NCBI GenBank assembly: GCA_001600355.1
Contig: BCJU01000002.1
Span: 1,364,001-1,428,000, forward strand
Origin: Meira nashicola
Lineage: Eukaryota; Basidiomycota; Exobasidiomycetes; Exobasidiales; Brachybasidiaceae
Length of the DNA stretch: 64,000 nucleotides
Direction: 5' to 3'
Every line of letters begins with the position of its first letter. Position 1 is the first letter of the stretch. Below are positions 49,819-59,851 of the stretch, piece by piece. Made by a program: the position numbers and the translations under genes. Below the pieces are notes generated by a model that was not told the origin of the DNA, ran no database searches, and saw only the letters and a list, made by a program, of their open reading frames with translations.

Positions 49819-52800
49819 ATGTATCTCGCTCGTGTATTGCCTGTGCCGGTAGGCGATGAAGTGGTGGAATTATCGTTAGACGATCTTCCGAGCGATATTG
49901 AAGATTATGTTCAAGTTTTACGAGAAGAAAGATGTCCGGCACCTTTTTGGCTTAAATTGGCAAGTGAATGTGGTGCAAGGAAGAGAATAAAAGATTGTGA
50001 AGCTGTTTTATTAAGTGCAATCCAAACTTTAACAGCCGTTCCTCCTCCAGATATGAATCATTATCGAAGTCAACAAGCTATCGCAGAAGAAATTGCTCCT
50101 TTTCATGCAATGCTCGCTACATTACAATTATCAAAAGCTAGACAATTACCAAAGATGCTCATAAAGGATGCAAAATATCAAAATCTCACATTAAATCAAC
50201 CAGGCATACAACCAAAAGAACAATGGATGTCGGCTGCTGCACTGCATTCTAATGCGATCATCTTTCCTCCTCCGCCTACAAAAGGATCAGATCCAAGTCG
50301 ACAACCTGTTTCACTTCGCTCAAATATGTACTTGGGTCGCGCAATATATTTACTCAATGCCGGAAAAACGGATGAAGCATCAAAGACATTTGATGTTGTT
50401 CTGCAAAGACAAAATCGTAATCCAATCGCTTTGCTGGGAAAGGCGTGCTGTCTTCTTCGTAGAAGGACATACATCGCCTCTCTGAAATTGTATCAAGAAG
50501 TTTTGGCAATCAGTATCGCTCAAACTGCATCAGCAGCTGGAGAATCTGCAATCGTTGGTCCAGATGGAGAATTGGTGGAAAGTCAAGCACACAAATGGTT
50601 AGGACCTGATGCTCGTATCGGAATAGGTTTATGTTTGCATGGAATGGGTCGTATAAACGAAGCACAAAGAGCATGGGCTCGTGCCGCTGTTGTCAATCCA
50701 TCAAATCCTTCTTCTCATCTACTCTTGGGTTTGTCAAAGACAAATATGGCAAAGCAAATGTCCGCCATTGATGCAGCCACTTTGGCAAGTTACGATGGCT
50801 CAGAATCTGCTGCTCGCGCTGCACTTTACAAAGAGGGTATTGCTCACATTCAGACATCGTGGAAGTTGGATAACAAATCAGCAATGGCAGCAGCTGCTCT
50901 AGCTGAGCATTTCTGTGTTCGTGCTACAGATTTGGGAACGACGGATAAGGTAAAGGCTCAACAAGAATTTGAACGAGCTCTAAAGTTAGCCGAACATGCT
51001 ATCCAATACGCAGACAATTTAGCAGCCGTAAATCAAGCCAGATTAACATTTGCACGTACAGCTCACCTATATAGCTATTTGGATGAAACCAGTACGGCAA
51101 CTATTGAATTGAGAGCACAAGCACAGAGATACTACTCTCGTGTAGCAGAAGATTTAGGGCGCTCTACTGCAAATACCGATTTATCATCACTAAGTCAAGG
51201 ACATGCTTTGGCTGTGTTGGGTCTAACACAATTACAAGCTTCGCGTGGAGAAATTCTAGGAGCAATGAATACGGCTGAAACCATTCTTGCTAGACCTGCC
51301 TCAGTTTCTTCGGCTTGCATAGAGCTCTCACTCTTTGCTGCATCTTTGCGAGCGCACTCTCATCCTGGTGCCACTGCTGCAGAACGTATTTCAGACCGAC
51401 AAAGGGCTCGCTTGATCTTAGAGCGTACGATGCGCAGTATTGGAGCATGTGCTCTGTTGAGTGGTGTTGAAGATGACCTAGATGATGGTCTCAAAGTGGT
51501 GGATGAGCTAATTTCTCAAACAGAAGGTACTACTTCTTCTAGCGCTACTGAAGCAGCAGATCTCGCATTTGCCCGAACAGCATTAGCCAAAGAGAATTTG
51601 GGAAGGGAATCAGTCCGAGACCTAGCTAGATTAGCAGAAGATGAACTTAATTTCATCCAATTGGCCGATCTGTTCCGTGATGTTAACAGCGGAATTCCAG
51701 ACTTTCTTCGCTCTGCAGGCGCTCTTCTCTCAGCTCTCAAAGCCATTCGTCGACGCAAGCAAGACATCGATCAAGAGGGTTTGCAATCCTCCGTTGATGC
51801 AAGTGAAAAGGAAAGCTTAGCATTACGCCTACGTGCAAACTTGGGTGCAACATTGGCAATCCGAGGAATTGAATATCTTACCGAAGACCCTTCGTACATC
51901 ACCAGTGCAATTACACAGATGCAAGAAACTCTCAACTTGGCAGCTAAAGCAGTCTCTACAAACAATCTTGATGCTGAAAAGACCGTTACTCTGTTCAATT
52001 TAGGTCGTACATTGGAAGCATCAGCAAATTTGGAAGATGCTCAAAAGGCATACGAAGCAGTTTTGGCAACTCATCCAGAGTATGTGGACGCAAAAGTTCG
52101 CTTAGCACTCTTGACAGTTTGTAAACCTCAAGCAAGAGGAAATCGCGAGGCAACTCATCTAGGCAATGCGCTACTAAAAGAAGCATTATCTTCCGATCCA
52201 GGAAACCTTGATACGAGAAGCGCTTATGTCTGCTTCCTCGCAGGAGATTTACCTGCAAGTCCAAATCCTCCACAATGGAACGGAATCAAAGAAACGATTG
52301 CTCAAGTGTTCATGGGTCCAAAATCGGAGCAAGCAATTCGAATTTTCGGTTCTGAAGACGTTGCAAAGCGTGTGGGAGATGAAGCCAGACATGATGCGTT
52401 CACGTTGGCATCCTTGGCATGGGCTTACTATAATTTAGGTCACAGCGTTCAATCTGGCAAGCCTAATTCTGCAGAAGAGAAGCAACGTGCTCTTTTACGA
52501 TGCAGTGATTTGCTGGACAAAGCACTAACAGAGGACAGCCGATGTACATTCGCTGTGCAAGGATTGGCTGTTTTATCGGCAGAAGGTACTTTGATTGATC
52601 TTTCATCGCCCGAAGGCGTTCCTGATATTGATTCGAAGCGTAAGCGAGGAGCAGAAGAGGCAATCAATATGCTTACCAAATTGCGAGAAGTAAATGATGA
52701 TGCTAGTGTTCATATTTGCACTGGTCATGCTTATATGGTTCGGGAAGATTATGAGCGTGCTCTCAGATCGTATGAATTGGCCGCAAGACGCTCTAGAACG

Positions 52801-53973
52801 CAGGCTGCAGATGATATAAATTCTTCTGTCTCATCATTGCTTACCGCCAAGCCTTCTTTGTTGCAGTACCTTGCGCGTGCATCTTTCCTTTTGGGTATGC
52901 AAAACAAATCATATGCAATTTTGAAATCATCCATCGAATATCTGCAACAGGCCGTAAAGCAATTACAAGAAAGAGCAAGTTCAGGTGCAGTGATGGAAGG
53001 TAAATTCATTCGATACAATATTGCCGTGACAAGACACAAGGTATTGCAGATGTTGTTTGACCTTCCTTTGGAAGAACGACAATTGAGCATCTTGCAAGAA
53101 GCTGCAGATAGTATTGTTGAAGCTCAAGAAACGTTCAAAGAATTGCTGCCAGAAGCTCAAGCTAAAAAATTGCATCACGTTGGTGCTGAAGTTGTTGAAC
53201 AGCGTATCTTATACGGAGAATCTTCGTTGAAGAGATCTGCACAAAAGAATATCGAAGAACAAAAATCATACGAAGAGCGTATTCAAAAGGAAAAGGATGC
53301 TATTGCTGCTCGTCAACGTGAACGTCAAGAAGCCGTAGAAAAAGAATTGATGGAACGTGAAGCGCAAAGACGTCAACAGGCAGAAGAGATTGAAGAAGAG
53401 CGTAAACGAAGAAATGAAGAAATTCGAGCATGGGAATACGTTGAAGTAGAAGAAGCAAAAAAGAAATCTTCTGGCCCACGATCGACTGCAAATGGTTCTC
53501 GAAAGAAGAAGGGTAAAAGAAGAAATAGAATGGAGGAAGGTGGTAGCGAAATTGAAAGTGAAGATGATGATCAAAAGAGTCTTCTTGATTCGGACGATGG
53601 AATGGTGGTTGATGACGATGCTGAAGTTGAACAAGGTGAATTCAGCGAAGAGGAAGTTTTGGGCAGAGCTGTTGATTCTGGCGAAGAAGATGAAGGAAAT
53701 GGGGACGCGAATGGCGATCGACGTGCAAAATTGAGAGATTTAAGTCGAAAACGTGCAGGAGCGAATGGTGAAAAGAAAAAACGAAGAAGTACGGCTGGAA
53801 GAGAAGGAAAAAGCGAGAAAAGATCTCGCAAATCACGTACACGAGTGGATAGTGAAGATGAAGGAGGCGAGGAAGATGGCGAAGAGGACAGCCGACCATC
53901 GAAGAAGCCAAAGAAAGGTCGCATGCGTCGTGCTGTTGAAGAGGATTTAATCGAATCTGAGGAAGAAGTCTGA
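49819..53973 (+). CDS. CTR9: Ctr9, TPR subunit of the Paf1 complex
   Basis: A 1384-aa intronless TPR protein. The N-terminus has the Ctr9 pattern VVELSLDDLPSDIEDYVQVLREERCPAPFWLKLASE. Tandem tetratricopeptide repeats follow over about residues 60-1130, including YLNAGKTDEASKTFDVVL, ARIGIGLCLHGMGRINEAQ and LGRTLEASANLEDAQKAYE-like units. After a charged coiled coil (KEKDAIAARQRERQEAVEKE) the last 180 residues alternate basic and acidic tracts with Ser, as in other Ctr9 proteins. Ctr9 is the scaffold of the Paf1 complex, which travels with RNA polymerase II and supports H2B ubiquitination and H3K4/K36 methylation. Its length is somewhat above that of yeast (1077 aa), mostly in the tail and inter-repeat loops. 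Confidence 0.94.
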   Translation: MYLARVLPVPVGDEVVELSLDDLPSDIEDYVQVLREERCPAPFWLKLASECGARKRIKDCEAVLLSAIQTLTAVPPPDMNHYRSQQAIAEEIAPFHAMLATLQLSKARQLPKMLIKDAKYQNLTLNQPGIQPKEQWMSAAALHSNAIIFPPPPTKGSDPSRQPVSLRSNMYLGRAIYLLNAGKTDEASKTFDVVLQRQNRNPIALLGKACCLLRRRTYIASLKLYQEVLAISIAQTASAAGESAIVGPDGELVESQAHKWLGPDARIGIGLCLHGMGRINEAQRAWARAAVVNPSNPSSHLLLGLSKTNMAKQMSAIDAATLASYDGSESAARAALYKEGIAHIQTSWKLDNKSAMAAAALAEHFCVRATDLGTTDKVKAQQEFERALKLAEHAIQYADNLAAVNQARLTFARTAHLYSYLDETSTATIELRAQAQRYYSRVAEDLGRSTANTDLSSLSQGHALAVLGLTQLQASRGEILGAMNTAETILARPASVSSACIELSLFAASLRAHSHPGATAAERISDRQRARLILERTMRSIGACALLSGVEDDLDDGLKVVDELISQTEGTTSSSATEAADLAFARTALAKENLGRESVRDLARLAEDELNFIQLADLFRDVNSGIPDFLRSAGALLSALKAIRRRKQDIDQEGLQSSVDASEKESLALRLRANLGATLAIRGIEYLTEDPSYITSAITQMQETLNLAAKAVSTNNLDAEKTVTLFNLGRTLEASANLEDAQKAYEAVLATHPEYVDAKVRLALLTVCKPQARGNREATHLGNALLKEALSSDPGNLDTRSAYVCFLAGDLPASPNPPQWNGIKETIAQVFMGPKSEQAIRIFGSEDVAKRVGDEARHDAFTLASLAWAYYNLGHSVQSGKPNSAEEKQRALLRCSDLLDKALTEDSRCTFAVQGLAVLSAEGTLIDLSSPEGVPDIDSKRKRGAEEAINMLTKLREVNDDASVHICTGHAYMVREDYERALRSYELAARRSRTQAADDINSSVSSLLTAKPSLLQYLARASFLLGMQNKSYAILKSSIEYLQQAVKQLQERASSGAVMEGKFIRYNIAVTRHKVLQMLFDLPLEERQLSILQEAADSIVEAQETFKELLPEAQAKKLHHVGAEVVEQRILYGESSLKRSAQKNIEEQKSYEERIQKEKDAIAARQRERQEAVEKELMEREAQRRQQAEEIEEERKRRNEEIRAWEYVEVEEAKKKSSGPRSTANGSRKKKGKRRNRMEEGGSEIESEDDDQKSLLDSDDGMVVDDDAEVEQGEFSEEEVLGRAVDSGEEDEGNGDANGDRRAKLRDLSRKRAGANGEKKKRRSTAGREGKSEKRSRKSRTRVDSEDEGGEEDGEEDSRPSKKPKKGRMRRAVEEDLIESEEEV

Positions 53974-54091
53974 TGTAAAATCTGTATGTCAAAATGCATG
54001 AATATGTACTATATATATTTTGTCATTCCACCAAAACGTGCTAGATCTGTAAAAAGCAATGAAATTATAATAATTGTACAAAATGATGAAA

Positions 54092-56830
54092 CTACTTGTA
54101 TTGCTTGCGTTGTTTGTCTCTTGCTAATTTTAATCTACGAGATTTTTCTGACAATTTAGCATTCTTTTTATCACGAACGGATAAACTATGAGCAACCATC
54201 ATGTATGGCTTACTCTTCTTTTTATCAGAATTGCTTGAACTACTTGGTGTTGCTTTATTCTTTTTACCCTTTTTACTTCCAAACGATTCACGGCCTTCTC
54301 TTCCTTTTTCAATGCTAGCCATTCTTTCTTCATAATCCATCTTTCTCTTTTTGCCAACACCTAAAATGTCTAATTCATTAACGATGCCGCCGCCGCCTTT
54401 AGAGTTAGATCCACTAGCAATTGCATCAATGGCAGATAAACTTGCATTATTTCCTCCATCGTTTCTCTTTCTTCTTTGTTCCAATTGAGCAATCTCCTTT
54501 TTCAGTGCTTGTTGCGCTTTACTACCACTTTTAGCAGATGAAAGTGCACTTTGAGCTGCTTCTAATCGTAATTGGTTCAATAAAGCGAAATCAGCAGGTG
54601 TCAAGATACGAGTCGTTGCCAATTGTTCAATCGCTTTAGCAGCTTCATCATTCATCTTTTCGTCAACTTTTGCTTCAACTTTATCCTCTTCTTTCTCTGC
54701 ATCTGAATCGTCTTTGAGCTCTTGTTCATCAGTGATACCCAAACGTGCCTTTCTTCTGCTTTCACGTTTCGCCATCCTTCGTTCACGCACACGTTCCAAT
54801 TGAGATTTTTGTGCTTCATCTCCATTTGTAATTTTTTCTGCTTTTTTGCCATCTTCATCTTCGCTATCGCTAACGTCAATATCTTCCCCTTCACTACTGA
54901 CATCAATCCATCCACCACTACTAGCATCACTTTCATCATCGCTATCTTGATCCCAGCCATCCCATGCCTGTCGATCACGTTCTTCTTCTGCTTCACTATC
55001 AGCTTCTTCCAAGTGTTTAGCTAATAAATCTAATCCAGCAATTCCATGGGTTACCTCGCCATTCTCTCCGAATCCACGAACGGAATATTCGTCTTTATCA
55101 GCTTTCATAGATCCATCCTTACCACGTTCCTTGCGTGGCAATAATTTAGGATTCTCTTTTCTGTATAACATCAAAATACCGCGACTTGCAGCTGCAACTC
55201 CTTTATCTTTACTCTTACGATATGAAATCAAATCTTCCAAGAGATCACGTCCATCATCAACTCTCGTTTTCATCGTTTTGCTTGTATTGACAGTGTTAGT
55301 CGTGCCATCTTCTGTGGTAATCGCAGCTGGACCTTGTTCTTCTTCATCATCGTATTCGGTGTCTTCAGATCCTAAAGCCCAAATTTGACGAGCGCAAATT
55401 TCACGAATTGTATTGATACCTGCGGCTACCACTTCAGGTCCAACACCTGGATGAACGAAATTATGTGCAAGTTTGCGAATCAAAGGTAACAAGACGGAAG
55501 GGGGTGTTTGAGTGTGAACGGATTGTGCGACAGAGACCAAAATTAAGGTGATATGCGTTTGATGAGGCATCATGTACTTCACTGCGTAAGAGTAAAATCC
55601 CAAAACACATGCTTTGTGAGAACTCATTACTCGGGCTAGCAATTGCATAATTCGAACTTTATGTTCTAACAAAAGTCTCTTATCACCTCTCTTGAGTTCT
55701 TCAAACAATTTTTCGCCAAAGCCTTGAGGATCGTTAAGCAAATGAACGGCTGCCACGTTACTGTCGCCCTCTTGACCTTCTTTTTCGATTCTTTTATCTT
55801 CTAATGCCTTTTTACGTCTCTTTGCCAATGTTGCCGCAGCTCGCACTTTTTTATCGTTTGATCTTGTCTTTTTGTTCACCTTTCGCTTGTGAACTAATGA
55901 AGAAACGTTTGGAATTTCACCTTCATTATCACTATCATTTTCTGAATCCGAATTTTCACCTGCTTCGCTTGAATTTAAATCTCCAAGGAAAAATCGTACA
56001 GCTGAAGATTGAACTCGAGGATGAGGATGCAAGCAAGCTAGAGCTAAAAGCGAGACCGTCTTTTCATCATTCCATATTCTTTTGCTCCATAGATCGGCTG
56101 CTAATCTTATGGCCCATAAAGCTTCACCGCCTGATTTGCTTCCAGCGTCTCTTTTGCCATAACCAGTTCTTGAAAGAGTAGGATCAGAGCCATGACCTGG
56201 CATTCCAACTTCCACTACACCAAATAAGAGACCTTGAACGACGCGATTTAATGAATGATTCCTTGATTTCGCATTTGCGTTCTTCAAATCCGTAGTGATC
56301 GCTCGTTGTAATAAAGATCGCAAAGAAGAAGAAGGAGATGCGAGCAAAAGAGGGAACAAAGTTTTAAGTAGTTGCTCGCTTGAGATAACATCACGATTAC
56401 GCATAAGCACCAAACTTCTAACACATGCTGAGCGGACTTCTTTTCCTATGATTGAATGATGCTCCAATAAGAGAGATGAAAGTTGTTGGAAAAGCGGAGA
56501 GGTGATTTCAGGGAAGCTTGGAGCCAATTGAGTGACGAAAGATAGTAAAGCGACAAACTTATCTTCTTGATCTTTATTCAATACGCGTGTATTGCTTGCC
56601 ATACCGATATCCATAGAGTCCATTGCTACCGAACCAGTGTATAATTGTCTTAAACTTTCGTAATGATTCCACTGTGATCGAAAATCATCTACGTATGAAC
56701 CAGGATCACGTTTGATCAAATTTTGTAAAGCGGGCAAATTTGAAGCGTTGAGAAGACCTCTCGCTTTAGAACGATGTCTGAGACCATTCTCGGTCACTAT
56801 AGCGCTTACAGGCTCTATTGAAGGTGGCAT
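54092..56830 (-). CDS. SDA1: Sda1, 60S ribosome biogenesis protein
   Basis: A 912-aa intronless orthologue of Sda1, needed for maturation and export of pre-60S particles and for actin organisation and G1 progression in yeast. The N-terminal signature LPALQNLIKRDPGSYVDDF and QWNHYESLRQLY is followed by a HEAT-like region (YGYA-type export segment replaced by VLGFYSYAVKYMMPHQTHIT) and the C-terminal Sda1 block with ILTPADFALLNQLR. The very C-terminus, YMMVAHSLSVRDKKN then basic KLARDKQRKQYK, is typical. A long acidic stretch (about residues 620-690) separates the halves. It shares a 328-bp promoter region with DBP7. Confidence 0.95.
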   Translation of the reverse strand: MPPSIEPVSAIVTENGLRHRSKARGLLNASNLPALQNLIKRDPGSYVDDFRSQWNHYESLRQLYTGSVAMDSMDIGMASNTRVLNKDQEDKFVALLSFVTQLAPSFPEITSPLFQQLSSLLLEHHSIIGKEVRSACVRSLVLMRNRDVISSEQLLKTLFPLLLASPSSSLRSLLQRAITTDLKNANAKSRNHSLNRVVQGLLFGVVEVGMPGHGSDPTLSRTGYGKRDAGSKSGGEALWAIRLAADLWSKRIWNDEKTVSLLALACLHPHPRVQSSAVRFFLGDLNSSEAGENSDSENDSDNEGEIPNVSSLVHKRKVNKKTRSNDKKVRAAATLAKRRKKALEDKRIEKEGQEGDSNVAAVHLLNDPQGFGEKLFEELKRGDKRLLLEHKVRIMQLLARVMSSHKACVLGFYSYAVKYMMPHQTHITLILVSVAQSVHTQTPPSVLLPLIRKLAHNFVHPGVGPEVVAAGINTIREICARQIWALGSEDTEYDDEEEQGPAAITTEDGTTNTVNTSKTMKTRVDDGRDLLEDLISYRKSKDKGVAAASRGILMLYRKENPKLLPRKERGKDGSMKADKDEYSVRGFGENGEVTHGIAGLDLLAKHLEEADSEAEEERDRQAWDGWDQDSDDESDASSGGWIDVSSEGEDIDVSDSEDEDGKKAEKITNGDEAQKSQLERVRERRMAKRESRRKARLGITDEQELKDDSDAEKEEDKVEAKVDEKMNDEAAKAIEQLATTRILTPADFALLNQLRLEAAQSALSSAKSGSKAQQALKKEIAQLEQRRKRNDGGNNASLSAIDAIASGSNSKGGGGIVNELDILGVGKKRKMDYEERMASIEKGREGRESFGSKKGKKNKATPSSSSNSDKKKSKPYMMVAHSLSVRDKKNAKLSEKSRRLKLARDKQRKQYK

Positions 56831-57158
56831 CTTGGCTTTGCCCGATCAAGATGATGATGGTATTGTACATGTAGAATGAAGGAAGGATCACATATCAAAA
56901 CTTCTAAAAATGCAAAATGCAGCAAGGGTAAAATTTCAGTCAATTTTTTTTTTCGCTCGCCTTGCAGCTTTTTTCTCAAAATTATCTCCAAAAAAATTTG
57001 TTCGCCAAAGTGCCTCTTTTCGGAACGCGGATAAAAAAAAAAATTCAAAATATTCTTCTTTGAAGGAAATTAGCTTTAGCAAACAAGCTTTTTGTGTTAT
57101 TTCAATGATTGATACTTTCACTCCATCTTGTTTGGATAATTGTTTAGGAATATACAAA
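56831..57158. promoter_or_regulatory. Shared promoter of two 60S biogenesis genes (SDA1 / DBP7)
   Basis: 328 bp between head-to-head ATGs. AT-rich words similar to the ribosomal RNA processing element (AAAATTT core) occur at about 56929-56935 and 56990-56999, plus T-runs near 56944. I do not see a good PAC (GATGAG) site. An ATG at 56910 opens a frame that joins DBP7 without a stop; see the DBP7 entry. Confidence 0.45.
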
Positions 57159-59762
57159 ATGGATGATGATGGATTGCTTCTGAACTTTGCTGCTCCTACA
57201 GCTTCAAGTAGCAAAGTTCAACAACAGCCAAGAAGGAGTCAAACCAAGCACAATGGCAAAAGGGCTGCTGTAACTTCGGCTCCTTCTGAGAACAAGACTG
57301 AGCGATCTGCTACTGCATCAAAATCTTCAGTATCGAGTCCAAGGCCGCAGTTTCAGTCCAATTCTAACTCTTCAAGTTCACATAAAGAGCGACAGAGGGG
57401 ACGAGAAGCGCCAAATTCTTCCCAAAAAGCAGCATCAAGGGCATCATCCCTCAGCGAAGGAAGCGTTTCTAGGACAGCAACAGGAGCGTCATCATCTACT
57501 TCAAAGCAAACATCGACACCCAAAAGCACTAGAGGTACAGCTGTGATATCGTCATTATTTGCTGGATCAGATGCACTGCAAGAGACAAAAGAAAAGGAAG
57601 AAAAACAACAACGATATGACCCAACTAATGCGCCATCCAAAGTATCAGACTTTGGTTCCTTGCAACTAGACCCACTATTAGTGGCACATCTCAAGTCAGA
57701 AAAGATGAAGATTGTCAGACCAACAGGCATTCAAAAGACTGCTTTACCCTTCTTACTGTCAAGCTCTTCATTCGAACGTGACGCATTATTACACGCTCAA
57801 ACTGGTAGTGGAAAAACATTGTGTTACCTACTACCCATCATTCAAAGTCTTTTGCCTTTTTGTCAATCCAGTTGGATCGATAGAAGTTGTTTGGGAACGT
57901 TGGCAATCATTCTAGCGCCAACACGCGAACTTGCACGTCAAATTTACGAAGTTGTTGAATCATTATGCAGCTTGCATTTAGCCGCGAAAGGTGCAAACGA
58001 AGAAGATTCCGAAGAGCAAGACCCAGTCGTGCGAAGAACGAGATGGATTGTGCCTGGTCTTCTATCTGGTGGAGCAACAAAAAATCACGAAAAGTCAAGG
58101 TTACGAAAAGGTCTGCCAATCATTGTAGCAACTCCGGGTCGATTATTGGACCATCTTCGGAATACAGCAGCACTTGATGTTGGTCGTTTACAATGGTTAG
58201 TCTTAGATGAAGCCGATAGATTACTCCAATTAGGATTCGAAGAAACCTTGAATGATATCTTGAAAGCTATAGATGGAAGGAGAAGAGCAGCATGCGAATT
58301 GCAAAGGCAAAGAATGCGTGATGAATTGGGCAATCAATTCACCGGTCAAACGTTTGATGTTTCGGAAATTCTCGATACTTTTGGTGAAGCTTGGTGGAAA
58401 CATAATCGAAGAACAATTCTATGCAGTGCAACTCTTGATGAAGGTGTTCAAGTGTTGGCCGGAAAAAGCTTACACGATCCTAAGTTAATCCGAAGCGACA
58501 CGAGCAAAGAGTCTGAAAATGAAGCCAGTGAGGGTCAATTTGAATCGAATGAAACAAAGAATGCAGCAATCGCTGCCCCCGCACAATTATCACAATACTA
58601 CGTAATCGTACCGCCAAAACAAAGGTTGATCATCCTGCTTGCCTTACTCCGACGTAGTATCTCGATGTCAAAGACTGCCAAGATTATGGTCTTTTTGAGT
58701 TGTACAGATAGCGTTGATTTTCATTTAGCAGCAATGTCAGGCGTCACCATGGCACGTATGATTGACCAAGGCAACGCAGAGGAAGAAGAAAAAACGAAGA
58801 ACAAGATAGAATATACTTCTCAATTATTGCCTTCAACTTCTTTGTTCAAATTACATGGATCTCTCACAGCACAAGCACGTCAAGCTTCCTTAAAAGCCTT
58901 TTCGCAATCAAAACAAGCATCTGTGCTATTTTGTACAAGCGTTGCATCGCGTGGATTGGATTTGCATGTTTCTCATGTAATTCAAGTTGACGCTCCAACC
59001 GAAAAAGGTGCTGACGAATACGTTCACAGAATCGGACGAACAGCACGAGCAGGTGAAATAGGTGAAAGTTGGTTGATGGTTTTGCCGAATGAAGAAGAAT
59101 GCGTTCAACATTATGAGGCAGCAATTGGTTCTAACCCAGATCATGAAAAAGCTACTGGTGTTATGCAACGCCGTGAACCTGTTTCAGTTTTACGTGATGG
59201 TTTTGGAGGATCCGATTTAGTTCAAACACAAACTCGAGCTACAGATGCACAAATGGCATTAGAAAGGTGGGCAGTTTACGATGAATCAAACACAAGTATG
59301 GCTAGACGTGCATATTTGGCACACCTTCGTGCATATGCCACCCATCCGCCTAGCGAACGTCACATCTTTGCCATTGCAAAATTGCAATTAGGACATTTAG
59401 CGAAAGCATTTGCTTTACGTGAAGCACCAGGTGAAATACGAGCAAAAGTACAACAACAACAAAAAGAACAAAGAGTGACTTATATGGGCAAGCAAGATGA
59501 CAAAAAGCGTAAAAGAGCTGCGGTGGCGGATGTAACGAAAGCAATTTCATCCTCAAACGAAACTGGAGATACTAGTATCGCTGAGGTTGAAGATGATGAA
59601 GATGATATTTTCGATGGTCGTAAACCTACCAAATTACAATTCCAACGTAACGAAGACACAGAAGCACGAATGTATGCTAAAGTACGTGAATTGGGTAAAT
59701 TACACAAAAGACAGGGTGTCATGGGCAATTATGGAGGTGCAGATGAATTTCAAATCTCCTAA
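57159..59762 (+). CDS. DBP7: Dbp7-like DEAD-box RNA helicase
   Basis: The ATG at 57159 gives 867 aa and the family-type start MDDDGLLLNF. After a Ser-rich linker come the Q-motif region PTGIQKTALP, motif I AQTGSGKT, Ia PTRELARQ, Ib TPGRLLDH, II DEAD (VLDEADRLLQLGF), III SAT, V ASRGLDL and VI HRIGRTAR, in order. Dbp7 (human DDX31) acts early in 60S assembly in the nucleolus and controls snoRNA binding to pre-rRNA. Between motifs II and III an insertion rich in Arg and Glu is usual for Dbp7. An in-frame ATG at 56910 would add 83 residues that are basic and almost free of acidic residues for 40 positions. The C-terminus has the family's charged domain. Divergent from SDA1; convergent with the ELP6-like gene. 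Confidence 0.93.
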   Translation: MDDDGLLLNFAAPTASSSKVQQQPRRSQTKHNGKRAAVTSAPSENKTERSATASKSSVSSPRPQFQSNSNSSSSHKERQRGREAPNSSQKAASRASSLSEGSVSRTATGASSSTSKQTSTPKSTRGTAVISSLFAGSDALQETKEKEEKQQRYDPTNAPSKVSDFGSLQLDPLLVAHLKSEKMKIVRPTGIQKTALPFLLSSSSFERDALLHAQTGSGKTLCYLLPIIQSLLPFCQSSWIDRSCLGTLAIILAPTRELARQIYEVVESLCSLHLAAKGANEEDSEEQDPVVRRTRWIVPGLLSGGATKNHEKSRLRKGLPIIVATPGRLLDHLRNTAALDVGRLQWLVLDEADRLLQLGFEETLNDILKAIDGRRRAACELQRQRMRDELGNQFTGQTFDVSEILDTFGEAWWKHNRRTILCSATLDEGVQVLAGKSLHDPKLIRSDTSKESENEASEGQFESNETKNAAIAAPAQLSQYYVIVPPKQRLIILLALLRRSISMSKTAKIMVFLSCTDSVDFHLAAMSGVTMARMIDQGNAEEEEKTKNKIEYTSQLLPSTSLFKLHGSLTAQARQASLKAFSQSKQASVLFCTSVASRGLDLHVSHVIQVDAPTEKGADEYVHRIGRTARAGEIGESWLMVLPNEEECVQHYEAAIGSNPDHEKATGVMQRREPVSVLRDGFGGSDLVQTQTRATDAQMALERWAVYDESNTSMARRAYLAHLRAYATHPPSERHIFAIAKLQLGHLAKAFALREAPGEIRAKVQQQQKEQRVTYMGKQDDKKRKRAAVADVTKAISSSNETGDTSIAEVEDDEDDIFDGRKPTKLQFQRNEDTEARMYAKVRELGKLHKRQGVMGNYGGADEFQIS

Positions 59763-59851
59763 ACATAGAAGCAATTATGTACATAATATCCATCATTTGT
59801 ATAGTAGTTCCCTTAGTCCTCCTTCTCAATTATTTCACAATCAATACTCTC

